DNA of 64,000 nucleotides, taken from contig CM068321.1 of NCBI GenBank assembly GCA_034766995.1, forward strand, positions 10,319,026 through 10,383,025, written 5' to 3'. The position numbers and the translations under genes were made by a program. The notes beneath the pieces were generated by a model. That model was given only the letters and a program-made list of their open reading frames with translations. It ran no database searches and had not been told where the DNA came from. The DNA is from Acanthacorydalis orientalis (Eukaryota > Arthropoda > Insecta > Megaloptera > Corydalidae). The number at the start of each line of letters is the position of its first letter. The stretch's first letter is position 1. Below are positions 25,790 through 39,598 of the stretch, piece after piece.

Positions 25790-26660
25790 GAAACATTATG
25801 ATTAAATAGGCAAATAGTGGAAGAAAATATTTTCTGTCAGTGTGATATAAGGAATTTTAAAAAATGGTTGGATAAGTCTAGTTTTTTTTTATAAAAAAAA
25901 ACAAACGCGTTGGATTAAAAATGGGTACTACTAAAAAAATTTAAGTAGATACGCTTAAAGTATTGCTTTGCCGCTTATTAAAAATTAGAAGCAAAATAGA
26001 AGAAACTATACAGGCTTAAATTATGGCCAGCTTGTTTTATGTCGGTGAAAATAATTTGGATTTTTATTTTGTTGGTCAGATAAAAGTTGCTTCTACTATT
26101 AAGAACTAAAAATTGTAGGTAAGAATGGACAAAATAAAGACAGAATTAGAATGATAACTCAAATAATTTAAGCCTGTTCTGAAATAATGTTCTATACTTG
26201 CAAAAAATTGATTTAAATTAATACAAAAAAAGATTCACTGCTTAGCTAATGCATTCTTTTTACCTCATAATTTAGTCTAGACTTGTTAATTTATTTTTAA
26301 AAGAGTTATCCTTATTATAACTATATTTTCTCTTAAAAATATAATGAGTGGTTAATAGATCCTGTTGATCTCACATTATAAACAAATATTTGGGGTTGCT
26401 TCCCAGTTGTTTGGAGCTTTATATTAATCATCGTACAATTCGCTATATTCAATTGTAAGGTGACATCAGGTTTTGGAAATAGAATGTCTATGAGTTATCC
26501 GGATCATATTCGAAATATATATTTGCGGTAGCATTCCATTTGAACGTTTTTTCCAAAACTTCTCTTTTATATACTCTCATTTTCAATTTTTGATCTTTTC
26601 TCAGACTTGTATAAGCAATTTTATCAGTTTTCCTGTAATAATTCGATTTGTTATTTCGTT
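25790..26660. other. AT-rich stretch, nothing seen
   Basis: No islands, inverted repeats or coding signal recognised. Confidence 0.55.
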
Positions 26661-26667
26661 GCTGAAG

Positions 26668-26778
<111 letters not shown>

Positions 26779-27226
26779 TCAATAGACTTTAATCTGTTGT
26801 TGTTAAATATTGAGTTTGATCATCAGTATATTTAAAATCGTTTGAAAATGATTGACTATTTCATCAAATATAAGAGGAATTAACTCAGCACAATATAATA
26901 AAAACTCATCAATTAAATCAGTTGAATGAATTCTAAGTTGCTGTCACTCACTAGATAAAGTAGGAATTTTTGCAATAAGTGCTCTACTGGTACTGTTTAC
27001 GATACTAGTCGATATTTTCTTTTTAAATTTTTATATTTTCATCTGTTCATTCGGTAACATGTATGGTAGATTGATTACAGTACAACATTTTACAATAATA
27101 ATTTAACTATATTTAAATAATTGTATATATTTAGTTTTTTTACTCCACAATATCAATGAAAGTAGTTTCCCAAAATTGGTTTTGAACATTGCTGCGATTT
27201 TCTTTGCAATAGTATAATTGTGCGTT

Positions 27227-27230
<4 letters not shown>

Positions 27231-27292
<62 letters not shown>
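27231..27292. repeat. (TA)n microsatellite
   Basis: Uninterrupted, at the edge of a GC island. Confidence 0.97.
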
Positions 27293-27296
<4 letters not shown>

Positions 27297-27600
27297 CGCA
27301 CCCTTTATAAAACCTCATACCAATCGGCCGCACAACAGAAAAGCTGCGCTGCCTCTAACAATCGAGCGGATTCAATTAAAGACACGTCAAATGCTTAATC
27401 GCTTCAATTTCAACCGGCTGCCTGATGTGCTGCTGCGATGCCCAAGCACTATTTAAATCTTATTAATCAGTGTCGACCTCGTCGCCGCGATTCGGTCGTT
27501 TGCATTTACTAGAAAACAGGGATCAATGCCGTTATTTGCTGCTATTGCATCCGTTGTCCTCGAATAACAAACGGATGTTTTGTGTTGTGTTTAGTGGAAA
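27290..27600. other. GC island with short dyad
   Basis: Contains AATCGGCCGCACAACAG, TCGACCTCGTCGCCGCG, TCGTTTGCATTTAC, and CATCCGTT ... AACGGATG as an 8-bp inverted repeat (about 27549-27575). Begins directly after a (TA)n tract. Confidence 0.4.
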
Positions 27601-28582
27601 TATACACATAGTATGTAAAAAAGAGTTTTTTCATCTTTTTTTGAGGATATAAAAATATATTCAGTGTTAAAAGTATCTAGAGAACGATTTGAAAATTTGG
27701 GGAAGGGATTTTATTCTTTTTTTTTTGAAAAATACTATTAACTAAACTGTTTCGTTTTCAAAAAAATATAATTTTTACACTTTCATTGAGAATATTTTAT
27801 ATAAAACAGTTTTGTTACCATGTTATCATTTGCGAGTCTATCTTTGTTGTCTATCTTTTGTTGTATTTTAGTACGCTGTGTAAATGTAAATACCTCTCTT
27901 TGTAAACGTATAATTTTATTAATTTTAATAAATCAAATGTATAATTGTCCATGTTCTTAAAAAATTTTGGACAAATCTTATACTTTTTCTTAAGCAGAGT
28001 TGTGAAAATCTTTTTCTTCTTTCTATACACTTTTTTTATCAATTATTCTTAATAATATTGAATTTTGACTCATATGTCAAGTGTATCCTATTTTTTTTTG
28101 TTTACTATTATAAATATTAATATTTAAAAAATCATATGTTTACGGTGTTAGAGAATAACACATTACAGACAAACTTTCTTGAATATTTCAAATAGTTGTT
28201 ATTTCAAAAATGACTTAATCATCTTTAATTACGTTTAATTGCGATTGTCTTGCTGTGCAGTAGTTTTTAATTTTCGTCCTAATATTTGTGTACTAGTATA
28301 TTGATCTGTATTTCGGGATCGACCCTGCTTTTCATGATCCGGACTTTGATTTGTTTTACGCCGCTGAATAAAATGTCTATCTGTATTTGTTATTCTTGAA
28401 ATATTGCTATTGTTTATATAAGTTATTCAGTGTCACTTAATGTTGTCTTTTATAATGGAATAAAATATTTTAAAAATTGTAGCGTAACTATTTTCAATTC
28501 GAATTTGTTTTTCTGAATAGTATTTTTTAATATTTCGTTGAAATGCTACTGAACAGTGTTTGTGAAAAGTTCGGTTGATGAT

Positions 28583-28587
<5 letters not shown>

Positions 28588-28637
<50 letters not shown>
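28588..28637. repeat. (TA)n microsatellite
   Basis: Uninterrupted run. Confidence 0.96.
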
Positions 28638-28639
<2 letters not shown>

Positions 28640-29039
28640 TTTTTTTAGAAAAAAGAAATTGTGATTAATTGTTCTAGTATCCCCTATAAATATTTTTTCT
28701 GTAGTGTTCATCTTTCTATTATGGAGTAAAGAATATTTGTTATAAAATGATCATTCATCGTTTCATCGTCATCTGTTTAAAAACTATAAAGTACTTAATT
28801 TTATATATTTGCATAAAAAATGAACTCTTAAACAATTAGATTTTAGTTTTGGTTTATATTTATACAAGAATTGTTTATTCATTTGATTTTTTTCTGCTCT
28901 TGTATCGTTTTTCGTTTAAAAATATCGAAAAAAATTTATCAAAAGATTAGAGTTTGAATGTTAAAATTCAATAACATGAAATTTGCTTCTAATAAACTAG
29001 TTTTCTATCAGTAAGTGTATACGGATAGTGTTTGTGTAA

Positions 29040-29370
29040 ATGAATTTGCGTGAAAGTGTGAACGAACCCCTCTGTTATGATTAGAAACGACGATACCGTG
29101 TTTCTTCCACGTGATCGCCGTGCGCCGTCGAACACATGCCTTTACCACCACTGTTAACGCCTTTCTCCGGACTCATAGGCTAAAGACGGCGTTCCTTACT
29201 CTCTCGTTCATTCTCCTCGGTTATAATTCCCATCATCTTGAGCCCGAGACTTTTGACAGTGTTCAGTGGGCCGTCGGGTAACGAACGAGAACTGACGAAG
29301 CGTGAACGAATACTATTGTGTGGTCGGAGTTTCTCAAACAGTCTATACTTTTGAGACGATTCAGATTTTT
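29040..29370. other. GC island
   Basis: Contains CCACGTGATCGCCGTGCGCC (one CACGTG), GGCTAAAGACGGCG and GGGCCGTCGGGTAACG. Noncoding in appearance. Confidence 0.4.
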
Positions 29371-30256
29371 GTTTCAAATTTGAGGATAATTCATATAAGT
29401 ATGATTACATTGACTTCATAGCAAACAATATTTCTAATGTATAGACATAAAAACTTCAAAAGCAAGTCCAATTGATCATAACTCGGAAAATATTTAATTG
29501 ATTGTAATAAAATAATAAAATTGGATTTGTAGACTAGTAAATTGGGAAGACATTTTTTAAATTCTATTTATATTTCAACAAGTTTCTGACGAAGTTAAAT
29601 AAATTTATTAGTAATTCTTTTAAAGTATTCAATGTTTATTTTTAGAAAATTCACTTCTTTCGATTTTTGTATTGATAAGAAATTTTATAAAACTTTCAGG
29701 TATTTTAAAAAAAACACCCTGATGATCATTTATTCGTACAGATAAATTAGAAAAACTATCCATATTGAATTCTGATGTAGTTTAAATGTTATGAAATGTA
29801 GAAAAAAAAACTGTTTATATAATTGAATGTTGTACTAAAAATATTTCAAAGAAAACTTACTATATTCATTAAAACCATTTTTGTAATTCAGTAATTGTTT
29901 ATTTTGAGACAATATTAATCACATTAGTCATACTGTAAATAAATTCAAGTTTTAACCTACGTTAAAAGTGTTAGTATATTTATTAAATTATTTGAATTAA
30001 ACTTGTGGAAAGAATAAGGAAATATAATTGTGTAGGTTAGTTATATATGCTTTATATAAGATAGTTATTATGTGCATGTATACTTTTTAACCAAATAAGA
30101 CCGATTGAGGATTAGTTAAGGTGTTTTGCAGGTATACGTCACATTTTTTGGTACCCTAAAAACCGTGCGACATAACTCTTAAATTAATAATACTTAATAC
30201 TTCAGTAAATCTCAATATGTAAAAATACTTTCCAAATTTAATATACTATTTACACT

Positions 30257-30257
<1 letters not shown>

Positions 30258-30332
<75 letters not shown>
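30258..30332. repeat. (TA)n with CATA variants
   Basis: Interrupted by TACATATACATA near the start. Confidence 0.96.
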
Positions 30333-30333
<1 letters not shown>

Positions 30334-30449
30334 CATATAAACATATAGTAAAAGCCATGTTTCAATAATATTTGAAAAATCAAGATCTATTAATAAATAA
30401 ATTAAAATGTTAGTTTGTCGTTGTAGTCACAACAATAGTATTGTACGTG

Positions 30450-30640
30450 AAAAAATTAAACGGCGTAGATTGTTTAGGTGTCTCATGTAGTCGTATCCAT
30501 ATTTTCGGGGCTCTCCGCCACAGCGGGCTCGTATCTCCTTGTGCCACGCCAAGTCTTACCAACACACTCGACTGGGCAAATAACCGCTTTCGCCTACTCA
30601 AGATGAATGCATCGCCATTGCTTTAGACTTCAGATACGGT
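30450..30640. other. GC-richer segment
   Basis: Non-repetitive (CTCTCCGCCACAGCGGGC, GTGCCACGCCAAG). Both strands stay open for about 60 codons. It directly precedes the longest microsatellite tract. No match recognised. Confidence 0.38.
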
Positions 30641-30664
30641 GGTTGTTTTTCGTACGTTTTATAT

Positions 30665-30966
<302 letters not shown>

Positions 30967-31235
30967 TCATCGATATCAAAGATAATAGATACTAAATTGA
31001 ACGTCGTCCAAAATTACTCGTGAGATATAAAACATACACAGATACTATGAACAATTTTTTTCTCTGCCTGTTTTTACATTCACATATCGTTTGAAGATTA
31101 GCTTAAGTAAGTGTATCGATAGTTTGTTTAAAAATCACGTTTGAAGTTGAAAATCTTATTAATTGCATAGATTAATATAATTTTCGTATGCATGTTTCGA
31201 TTAATCTTATTTCAAAATTTCATTAATAACATGAC

Positions 31236-31243
<8 letters not shown>

Positions 31244-31304
<61 letters not shown>

Positions 31305-31314
31305 CGTATGTATG
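31244..31314. repeat. (TA)n(TGTA)n
   Basis: TA run followed by TGTATGTACGTATGTA. Confidence 0.96.
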
Positions 31315-31570
31315 GGGCTTCACCCCCTGCTTGCTGCATTCAGCCAGTTGTCAAATATAAGCATGCACATATAACCGAATGAAACAATGAACATGTTTTT
31401 TAGAAATCATTTGTGTCTATGTTATCATTACCGCAGACAGATTGCAACGTGTTAGTTTATATATGAGATAAACATATTTTAGTACCATAGAAACCTCGAC
31501 GTCATAAGTAAATAAGTCGACGTCATGAATTTTTTGAGGATGTTTTGAGTAATATATATATAGAAAAATG

Positions 31571-31572
<2 letters not shown>

Positions 31573-31634
<62 letters not shown>
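31573..31634. repeat. (TA)n, interrupted
   Basis: One GTG interruption. Confidence 0.95.
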
Positions 31635-31639
<5 letters not shown>

Positions 31640-31862
31640 AATGCGTAATGAATTGATTATTAAAAAAATATTTTCCACATTTTACCATCATAAACAATGC
31701 TAAATATATTCATAATATAGTTTTGGTACTCAGGATAAACTTGTTTTCACAAATATTTTTTTCACTCCCTGCGCAAAAGCCTAAAAAATATTCTGATCAA
31801 AAATATTCATTAATTGAGGATCATTTTTCATTGTTATAAGGAAAAATTACATATTATTTGCA

Positions 31863-31864
<2 letters not shown>

Positions 31865-31910
<46 letters not shown>
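31865..31910. repeat. (TA)n microsatellite
   Basis: Uninterrupted run. Confidence 0.96.
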
Positions 31911-31914
<4 letters not shown>

Positions 31915-32438
31915 ATATATTTTAAATAGCATAAGAAACACCTAAATTATATTTTGTTATTCAATCGATTCTCCATATACATATCTTTTATAGATAATTA
32001 TGCTTATAAATTAAATAAGATAAAAATGAAGTGAAACATTATTAACAATAAATTAGAAACGTACACAGAAAACAATTTGAAACAATTGTAAGTTGAACTT
32101 TGATGAATCGAAAAAACTTTGTTTGGTATAACTTGTATGATAAAACTTAAGTCGTTTAAATGTTTGTCTTAATTACTGAACGAACATTATGAATATTTTG
32201 TATCTAATAAATTAATATTACTGTAAGTTGTAGTATGAGAATATCTGTATATTTAATAATAAAATATTCCTATTTAAAACGCATCAGTGGATTTTTGGAA
32301 ATAATTTTAAAGGAAAGTAATTGTTCCAATCATGAATTTTTTTTCTATATATACAGTACTTATTGTTAAATTTAAATAATATATTGAATTTGTTTTTGTA
32401 ATAACACTTTTCGAATATAATTTAGGTTTTTTTATGTA

Positions 32439-32518
32439 TTCTCTGTCTCTCTCTCTATGTATGTATGTATATATGTGCATATATATATATATATGTGTGT
32501 GTGTGTGTATGTATGTGT
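32439..32518. repeat. Compound (CT)n(TATG)n(TA)n(GT)n
   Basis: Four simple-repeat types in series. Confidence 0.92.
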
Positions 32519-32621
32519 AAATTTTAAACATACCACTAAAAGGAATCAAATCACTTTCATCTACTGATCAAGTATATAAAGATGCTTTTAGTCATAAACG
32601 TTATTTTCCATTAGTTGTTAT

Positions 32622-32800
32622 TGTGTTCGTAGCCGAGCGGTTTAAAGTAACATCTTGTAGTGGAATGCGCTGAGGTTCGATACTGCGTGACTTTTTAGGT
32701 AGTTCTGAGATACGAAATTTCACTTCATTAAATTTCATCCAACTGTCCCATGCAGCACTCTCTATTGTGGGAGGTGGTTGTGCGTAATTAAAAATTAACG
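32622..32800 (+). mobile_element. tRNA-derived SINE-like unit
   Basis: The sequence GTAGCCGAGCGGTTTAAAG (32629 on) is an RNA polymerase III A box of the Leu/Ser tRNA type, and GAGGTTCGATACTGC (32672 on) is a B box about 45 bp downstream. The region continues into an unrelated body instead of a 3' acceptor stem, and no matching 5'/3' acceptor arms are visible. This is the structure of a tRNA-derived SINE rather than a tRNA gene. The 3' end is not defined; no A-rich tail or target duplication was recognised. Confidence 0.65.
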
Positions 32801-33052
32801 TATGTTATCCTAATTGGTCAACTTCCAATAGTTTCCAATTCTGGAAATGTATGTTACAGTTTGTTCTTTTTCTATTGTTTGTTTTACATATTTGTAATTA
32901 ACTGTAAAGATTTTATTTCTGTAATATTCTACTTTTTCTTTTACTTTTTTCTCATAAAGATCTATTCATTTTTTATAATATTTCATTATATTTCTCATAT
33001 TTATAAAAAAAATACTGTTTCTGATATTTTTTTCCCTGATAATATACATACA

Positions 33053-33070
33053 TGTGTGTGTGTGTGTATA

Positions 33071-33140
<70 letters not shown>
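33053..33140. repeat. (TG)n(TA)n
   Basis: GT units at the start, then a pure TA run. Confidence 0.96.
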
Positions 33141-33143
<3 letters not shown>

Positions 33144-33384
33144 AGATTTCGTTACAATTTTATGGGATCAAAACTATCACTTTACATGTAATTACAAAAA
33201 ATATACGTTTACATGTTATATCACAGTAAAAGTGATTCCAAAACATTATAGATTAAGATCATATAGACTAAGAATAAGTATTACTGGCTTACATGAACTA
33301 TTTTAAAAAAAATTACATTTGTTCCTACTTTTTAGCCATCATTTATATATAAACTAATTTTTTTTAGAAAGAGAATAATTTTAG

Positions 33385-33386
33385 TA

Positions 33387-33443
<57 letters not shown>
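33385..33443. repeat. (TA)n microsatellite
   Basis: One TGTG near the start. Confidence 0.95.
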
Positions 33444-33446
<3 letters not shown>

Positions 33447-33806
33447 CATATCATATATACATTCATTTATATATGCATGTATAATATTTATTGTTTTTAA
33501 TTTTATACTCATTACCTGAAATAGTTTATTAAATTGTTTTAAAGAACGGTTTTTGAATTAAATAAAATTGTTTTTAATTGATGTTAATATTATTTGTAGT
33601 AAGTGTATAAAACATAAAAATAAGGAATTTAATATTTTAAAGTAATTAATTATATAAATGTACTTTCGAAGTAATTTACTTTATTGTTTTAAGTAATTTT
33701 ATTTATTGTTTTTGGTGTGAAATATTAATATTGTTTTCTTTATTAAACCCTTAAAGTAGTTTATTAGTATCTAATTAAGTAATAATTTTATAAAAGAGTT
33801 AAATTC

Positions 33807-33811
<5 letters not shown>

Positions 33812-33877
<66 letters not shown>
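33812..33877. repeat. (TA)n microsatellite
   Basis: Uninterrupted run. Confidence 0.97.
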
Positions 33878-33878
<1 letters not shown>

Positions 33879-33879
33879 C

Positions 33880-34482
33880 CGTGGAGTGTTGGTCGCAGTG
33901 GAGTCGTACTTGTTAAAAAAATCTTCCGGTTCTAGTTTCATTTTTCTTTCTTTCTAACATTTAATTATGGATTGAATTGTACTTACATGTCTATTAAATT
34001 GCCCGCATTTTCTCTCATTATGAAAATTAAATAACACATATTTGATGCTTTTATAGAAGATCTTCTCAATTTTCCGCTTTTTGTTTTTAAATTTAATTGA
34101 TATTTTGATATGGAAATCCATATTTATATACTGATATAAGATATCGCTGATAGTATATAATTGTTGTATTCTAATTTTGTCTAATTCCATTTTGTCTAAT
34201 TTATCGTACTATTCGATCTGTAAAGTATCATTCTTCATATTTCGATTCATGCACATGATTTGTTACTTTTTAGAAAATATATTGTGCATAAATTTTATCT
34301 TTAGTATTACTTATGGAAAGAAAATTAGTCTTGAAACGATATATAGTTCTATATTTGTTGTGTAGTTTTGACTGCGAATAACTGCAACTAAGGAAAGTAG
34401 GTAGCAAGTATGTGTAGCTATGCCTAACTAGAAAAGCACCTATTAATTACTGTACCGTATTAATTTTATATATTCATATGTG

Positions 34483-34524
<42 letters not shown>

Positions 34525-35430
34525 CTTGTTTTTAAACATAATATTTTTTTTAATATCCATTATATGTATTAATAAGATAATTTTCTAAATCATAAAATCA
34601 TCTTCATTGTTAGTTTTCTATTACAAAATTATAGGGTTTGAAATTACCATTATAATATATTTGATATTTGTATCAATTAGTCATTACGACCATGCAAGAT
34701 TGTCTTGATTCAGTAATATAACTTTTTTACTCATAGAAGAGTAACATGAAATGTATGAAGATGAATTTATTATTTTTACTAATGAATGACAAAGCAGGAT
34801 GTGTCAATTAACTTAAATTTTTATTTTCTATACCTGTGATCCTATCGTATATTGTTTTGATGGTTTTGGTACTAATGAATTACTTGAGTAATTATTCGTT
34901 ACTAGTTTTAACTTTTGTATGAAGGAATATCAGTTATAAAGATATATCAATAAGGTACCAGTAGATGGAACAAGAACTAGTATACTAATCGTAGTGGATA
35001 ACTTCTCAAGTGATTGGTGAAGACCAAGATCATCATATTAATTAGTTTATTCTGATCATGATATATTTAAGATTTAGTTATGTTTTAATTTTGTGTCCAT
35101 TAAACTTATAGATGTAAACTGAAAACAAAAATAACAATAATTAGAAGTTTTGATCTTTTCTCGAAATACAAATTTAAAGTCTGCAGTTTATTCTGCATAG
35201 TTCTAGTTCTGCATAGTGCGTCATCTTATCCTTGTATTTAAAATAAAATAAATAAATAAATAATATTTATAATATTGCCAGGGGAAGTTAATAATGACGC
35301 AAATAATATTTATGTAAATTTTTAGTGTGAAAAGCAGAATATTGCCACTAAGTTGTTTTATCTTTATGTTGAACATTTGCGATATTGTAACAATTGAAAA
35401 TTTCTTCTCTTTTTTCAAACGTGTTTATGA
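33880..35430. other. AT-rich stretch, one microsatellite only
   Basis: Apart from the (TA)n tract at 34485 no structure was recognised. Confidence 0.55.
34485..34522. repeat. (TA)n microsatellite
   Basis: Uninterrupted run. Confidence 0.95.
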
Positions 35431-35433
35431 TAA

Positions 35434-35436
<3 letters not shown>

Positions 35437-35487
<51 letters not shown>
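35437..35487. repeat. (TA)n microsatellite
   Basis: Uninterrupted run ending in TGTG. Confidence 0.96.
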
Positions 35488-35493
<6 letters not shown>

Positions 35494-35599
35494 AGAAAAT
35501 CATACATATTCGTTTATTTTTATGTAGTGTGATCCAAATTGGTATATATGGTATATACAAACATGTTTGTTGTGTTATGTACAGTCTTCCCACCCCATT

Positions 35600-36010
35600 G
35601 CTTGAAAATAAGTAAATAATGTGTACGATGCTCAGTGTCCGTCAGGATGATGTGTCTGTTTGTTCATCAGATAAACAACAAACGGAGTAGAGACGTTGTT
35701 TGTGGGTCGATGCGGATGACTGAATTACGGACTCTGAACGAAATAGACAAATACACGGCGGGGGCCGTCGCCAATGCATGGCGTCGATGTAGTGGGAGAT
35801 GGCGCAGGGGGTCACTGGGTAGAGGTGGCGTCCGTCTTGACGGTATGAGATGACGAGAGTTTTGCGTTGTGGTGACGTTGCCCCCGCTCTTGTTCTATAC
35901 AGAATCGTTACAATGAACGACGGAAGAGAGTGGCGTGTAAGTAGGTGTCCTCGTGTCGTCGTCATCGTTGTTGTTGTTTAATCCTCGATTCATTGTTACC
36001 GGGGCGTCAC
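35600..36010. other. GC island
   Basis: One of the most GC-rich blocks (ACGGCGGGGGCCGTCGCC; GAGATGGCGCAGGGGGTCAC; ACGTTGCCCCCGCTC). Open frames of 72 (+) and 107 (-) codons overlap antiparallel and show no family features. Candidate regulatory or noncoding-transcript region. Confidence 0.45.
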
Positions 36011-36251
36011 CTCAATGGGATTATTGAAACTACGACTATAGATGAACAAAAATATAGAGATGTTTGTTTGGATGTTGGGTATATAGTGTGATATGCGTTT
36101 TTTTTTTGAATATAATCTCATATAATACTAGTTATAAGCATTGAGTAGTATCGTCGAGCATATGATCCCCTTTTCCTATTTTTGTTTTAAGTAAACAAAT
36201 CTTTTTATATATTGTCGAGAAAATTGACTAAAAACATCTTGAACAGAAGAT

Positions 36252-36255
<4 letters not shown>

Positions 36256-36333
<78 letters not shown>

Positions 36334-36353
36334 TATATATATATATATATATG

Positions 36354-36403
<50 letters not shown>
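36256..36403. repeat. (TA)n, two interruptions
   Basis: Interrupted by AATTATA and GATTATA about 25 bp apart. Confidence 0.97.
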
Positions 36404-36407
<4 letters not shown>

Positions 36408-36782
36408 CATACCGTCCTTGTTTTCGCATGTGCATAGTGTAGTATTAAAATGTGAAACTGTAGCCAGCAAAACACTATTCAAATGTTGATACACTGTATG
36501 AAAACTAAATGGGTTTTAATTGAACAATGCTCAACAACTGACGTTGCTGTTCAATAGTTGTTGTTTTTAATGTTACCGTTCGCATATTCGCTACTATTAA
36601 TGTTACATAATTACAAGTAGTAGTATTAATTTGCTATTTTAAACAGTGGACTAACTATAGTGCTAAGGAGTTAGTTTATGTTCCAACTTCTATCTAATTC
36701 TACATTTTTATTGTATATACGTTTAAATTTATGAATATAGTATATCTACAACTTACTATTTTACTTACTTACACACACACGA

Positions 36783-36784
<2 letters not shown>

Positions 36785-36841
<57 letters not shown>
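36785..36841. repeat. (TA)n microsatellite
   Basis: Preceded by ACACACACACGAG. Confidence 0.96.
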
Positions 36842-36843
<2 letters not shown>

Positions 36844-36849
36844 GTTAAT

Positions 36850-38960
36850 TATTCGATATAATAATTAAAAAAAACGATATTTTATTAGTAAACTTTGACG
36901 AAAAATAAATGTTTTCATATCAGGATTACACATTTTTTTATGACATTCAGTGTTGCTATAAGTTTCAGACTTATTATTTTATTTTAATTCTATTAACTTT
37001 CAAGTTTTTACATAATTTTTTATCCTTCATTATGAAATGACACAATGCTATATTTTATAATCCACCAGAAAGGGCGAACCTTTTTGAGTACAGAAAAATA
37101 TCCATGTGGTTTTTGATGCGAAATAAAATACTGCTATAATTGCATAATAATTTGGATTATTTTAAAGTCATTTCATGACTATACTTGGACTAGGTTTGAA
37201 TATTTGAAAGAAAATGTTTTGCAAAATGATTTTTAACATAAACTTTTTTAATTATTATATATTATTAGCTATTAATTAATAGCCAGTAATAGTATCATTT
37301 TAAATTTGTTTTTGAACTATAAAATTTTATGAATTATAGTTTTATACATTTTGTTAAATACTGTGTTTATTTAATATCTTGTATTGATAATTTTATTAAC
37401 AAGTTTTCAGCTAATGTGTTCTTTTTATTGCATTTTACTTTTTACTGATAACTCAATAGCAAAAGAATATCTCGAATGTAAGAAAGAAAAAATGTTTTAA
37501 TATACTTTTATGTAGGTATATACATTTACCAGGTATCTTTTTACATTATATATGTTGCTATTAGGGCGAATTTCAACAATGTAGGTAAAATGATAACAAC
37601 GTATTTAGTTGTTTATATAAATAAGAAGAAAACAGGGCGAGTTTTGTTTCTGGAATCTTTCGTAAACGAATCGTGAAATAAAATAATTTACTGTTTATAT
37701 AAAAGACCGCGCATACGTATAGCTTTTCAAGATAAATTTTCAAAACATACAAGATATCACATTCTATTCAGGGTAATAATGTTCGATACTTTGCCGATCA
37801 CACTTAACAAAAACATGGTTATTTTCTGTTTATTTTATCATTTGTGAAATTGTATTCTATGTAATAGAGGGTAGACTTCCAAGACAAAGTATTTCTTAGA
37901 AACTGATTCATTAAAGTGAAACAAGTAGAAGTTGTCACCTACATATAAACCACATTATTGGTTGATGTTATTTTATACATGTCTTCTCGATTTAATTGTC
38001 TTATATATCGAAATATTGTTGGTAAAATAACGTTTTCAGGGAATTAAGAAATTTATGGTTGATATTAAAGAAGATTTATCAAATGTTGTTTTCTGTCTAC
38101 ATTTTATTTTTTTAGTGTAATAATTTCTTGTATATCTAGTTGTTTATTAAAAAAAAAAACATATTAATAAGGAAAAGGTTAAAATAACTTAATTGTACAC
38201 ATTTTCTTAAAATTAATTTGGAACACATTAATTTTAATTCTTGCATGATATAATAGTACGGTTTCAGACAGACACTTTTTGTATGTATGAAATAATTTAT
38301 TTTTTTTTATGGAATATAATCTAACTTGCTTTTGTTCATAGTACAGCATGTTGCAAAAGTTAAGTAGCAGCTATTTTTGTATAAAAATTTTAGTTGATTG
38401 TTCAGTTTATTGGGGGTTTTTCCATTAGATTGTGTAATAGAAAAGTAACGTAAAATGATTGTAATTATTTATTTAGAAAGATTGTTTTTTTTCTAATTTA
38501 AATACATAAACAATTTTCTTTTGCATCATTCATATTTAATTATAAGAATTTAGTATCTTCAGCTACATTTATTAGTCGATCTCTACGTGTGCATCTGAAC
38601 TCATTTCGTTCGAAATTATGACAATTATTTTGTAAGATTTCGAAAGAAGTGGAACCATTCATGAGCATTATTTTCATGCCACTACTAGTCACTCGATTTT
38701 TTAAATAAGATGTTCTTTTCTTAATAACTCTTATTATTACTATAAAATTATTTTGTCGTTAGGAAGCGAAAATATAATGTTTTCAAGTAGTAAAATGTAT
38801 TTTTTCCACATTTTTTTTTACTAACACCGCAAACCAAAAAAATTTTTGATTATAAAATGTTCGATTGTAGATTATTGATTTTTCATCAGAATGAAATGTA
38901 GTTTGTGGAGTGTGTAAACAATCAACAATAACATTTTTCCTTTCATATTTTTATTCACTT
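36850..38960. other. AT-rich stretch, nothing seen
   Basis: About 2.1 kb before the hAT element; a weak trace of the long-inverted-repeat family may lie at about 38855-38900 but is too decayed to call. Confidence 0.5.
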
Positions 38961-38975
38961 TTATATGATCTAATA

Positions 38976-39598
38976 CAGATTCCCAATCTTTTGAACGCAG
39001 AGGACTCCTATAGTAATTTGAAAAATTCCACGATCCTCTTTGGAAAGAATTTTTTCCGGTACGAGAATACTAGAAAAATGAGCAGATCTTATGAGAAAAG
39101 AATATATATTAGCAAAACAATTACACTTTATTTTTATTACTGCAATAAATAAACAATAAACAACAAAATTAATTTTTAGTTAGTATGAAAGATGATTTAG
39201 TTTGACTGAGACATGTTCAGAAATATTTTACTCAATTGTGTAACTTGCACTCTACATTTAGTCGGTTTCTATATTTTGACTTTGTGTATAAAAGTTTTGA
39301 AAAATTCCGTTCGCACAAATAATTCGTAACAAAGGGTAATAAATGTTTCAGCGCCTTGTTTGATAAATCTGTATACTCGGAGCGTAAATTTAACCGAAAA
39401 TCAATTAAATTATTCTCATTAAACAATAATTTTAAGGAACTGTTACAAGAAGTCTCCACCAAGCTGTGTTCTTCATTACTGTTAAGCCTTTTATGACTTT
39501 TACATCTTCATTAAAAGGATCGTTAATTCATCTGTTATTGGAATCAGAGTTACCCACGGATCCATAGACGTCCGCGAACCACAGATTGGGAACCACTG
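38976..39598 (-). mobile_element. hAT element remnant with 8-bp target duplication
   Basis: The sequence ATCTAATA occurs immediately outside both ends (38968-38975 and 39599-39606), the 8-bp duplication expected for hAT. The left end reads CAGATTCCCAATCTTTTG, and the right end on the opposite strand reads CAGTGGTTCCCAATCTGTGG; both begin CAG and share TTCCCAATCT. The 623-bp element retains only the 3' part of the transposase, so it is internally deleted. Confidence 0.92.
39232..39462 (-). pseudogene. hAT transposase C-terminal dimerisation domain remnant
   Basis: The minus-strand frame reads ...FRLNLRSEYTDLSNKALKHL followed by LPFVTNYLCERNFSKLLYTK and SKYRNRLNVECKL. This matches the hATC dimerisation segment of ZBED5/FAM200-type domesticated and active hAT transposases, where the motif is LxPFxTxYLCExxFSxL followed by KTKxRxRLxVE. 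The open frame of 76 codons has no internal stop. The zinc finger (BED) and catalytic regions are absent, so it is a 3' remnant rather than a gene. Confidence 0.88.

Noticed and set aside
31497..31530. Two CGACGTCAT motifs 20 bp apart (CRE-like)
   Set aside because: Only two short sites in AT-rich DNA without a surrounding island; too weak.
32629..32690. A functional tRNA-Leu/Ser gene
   Set aside because: A and B boxes are present, but acceptor and anticodon arms do not pair; a SINE head fits better.
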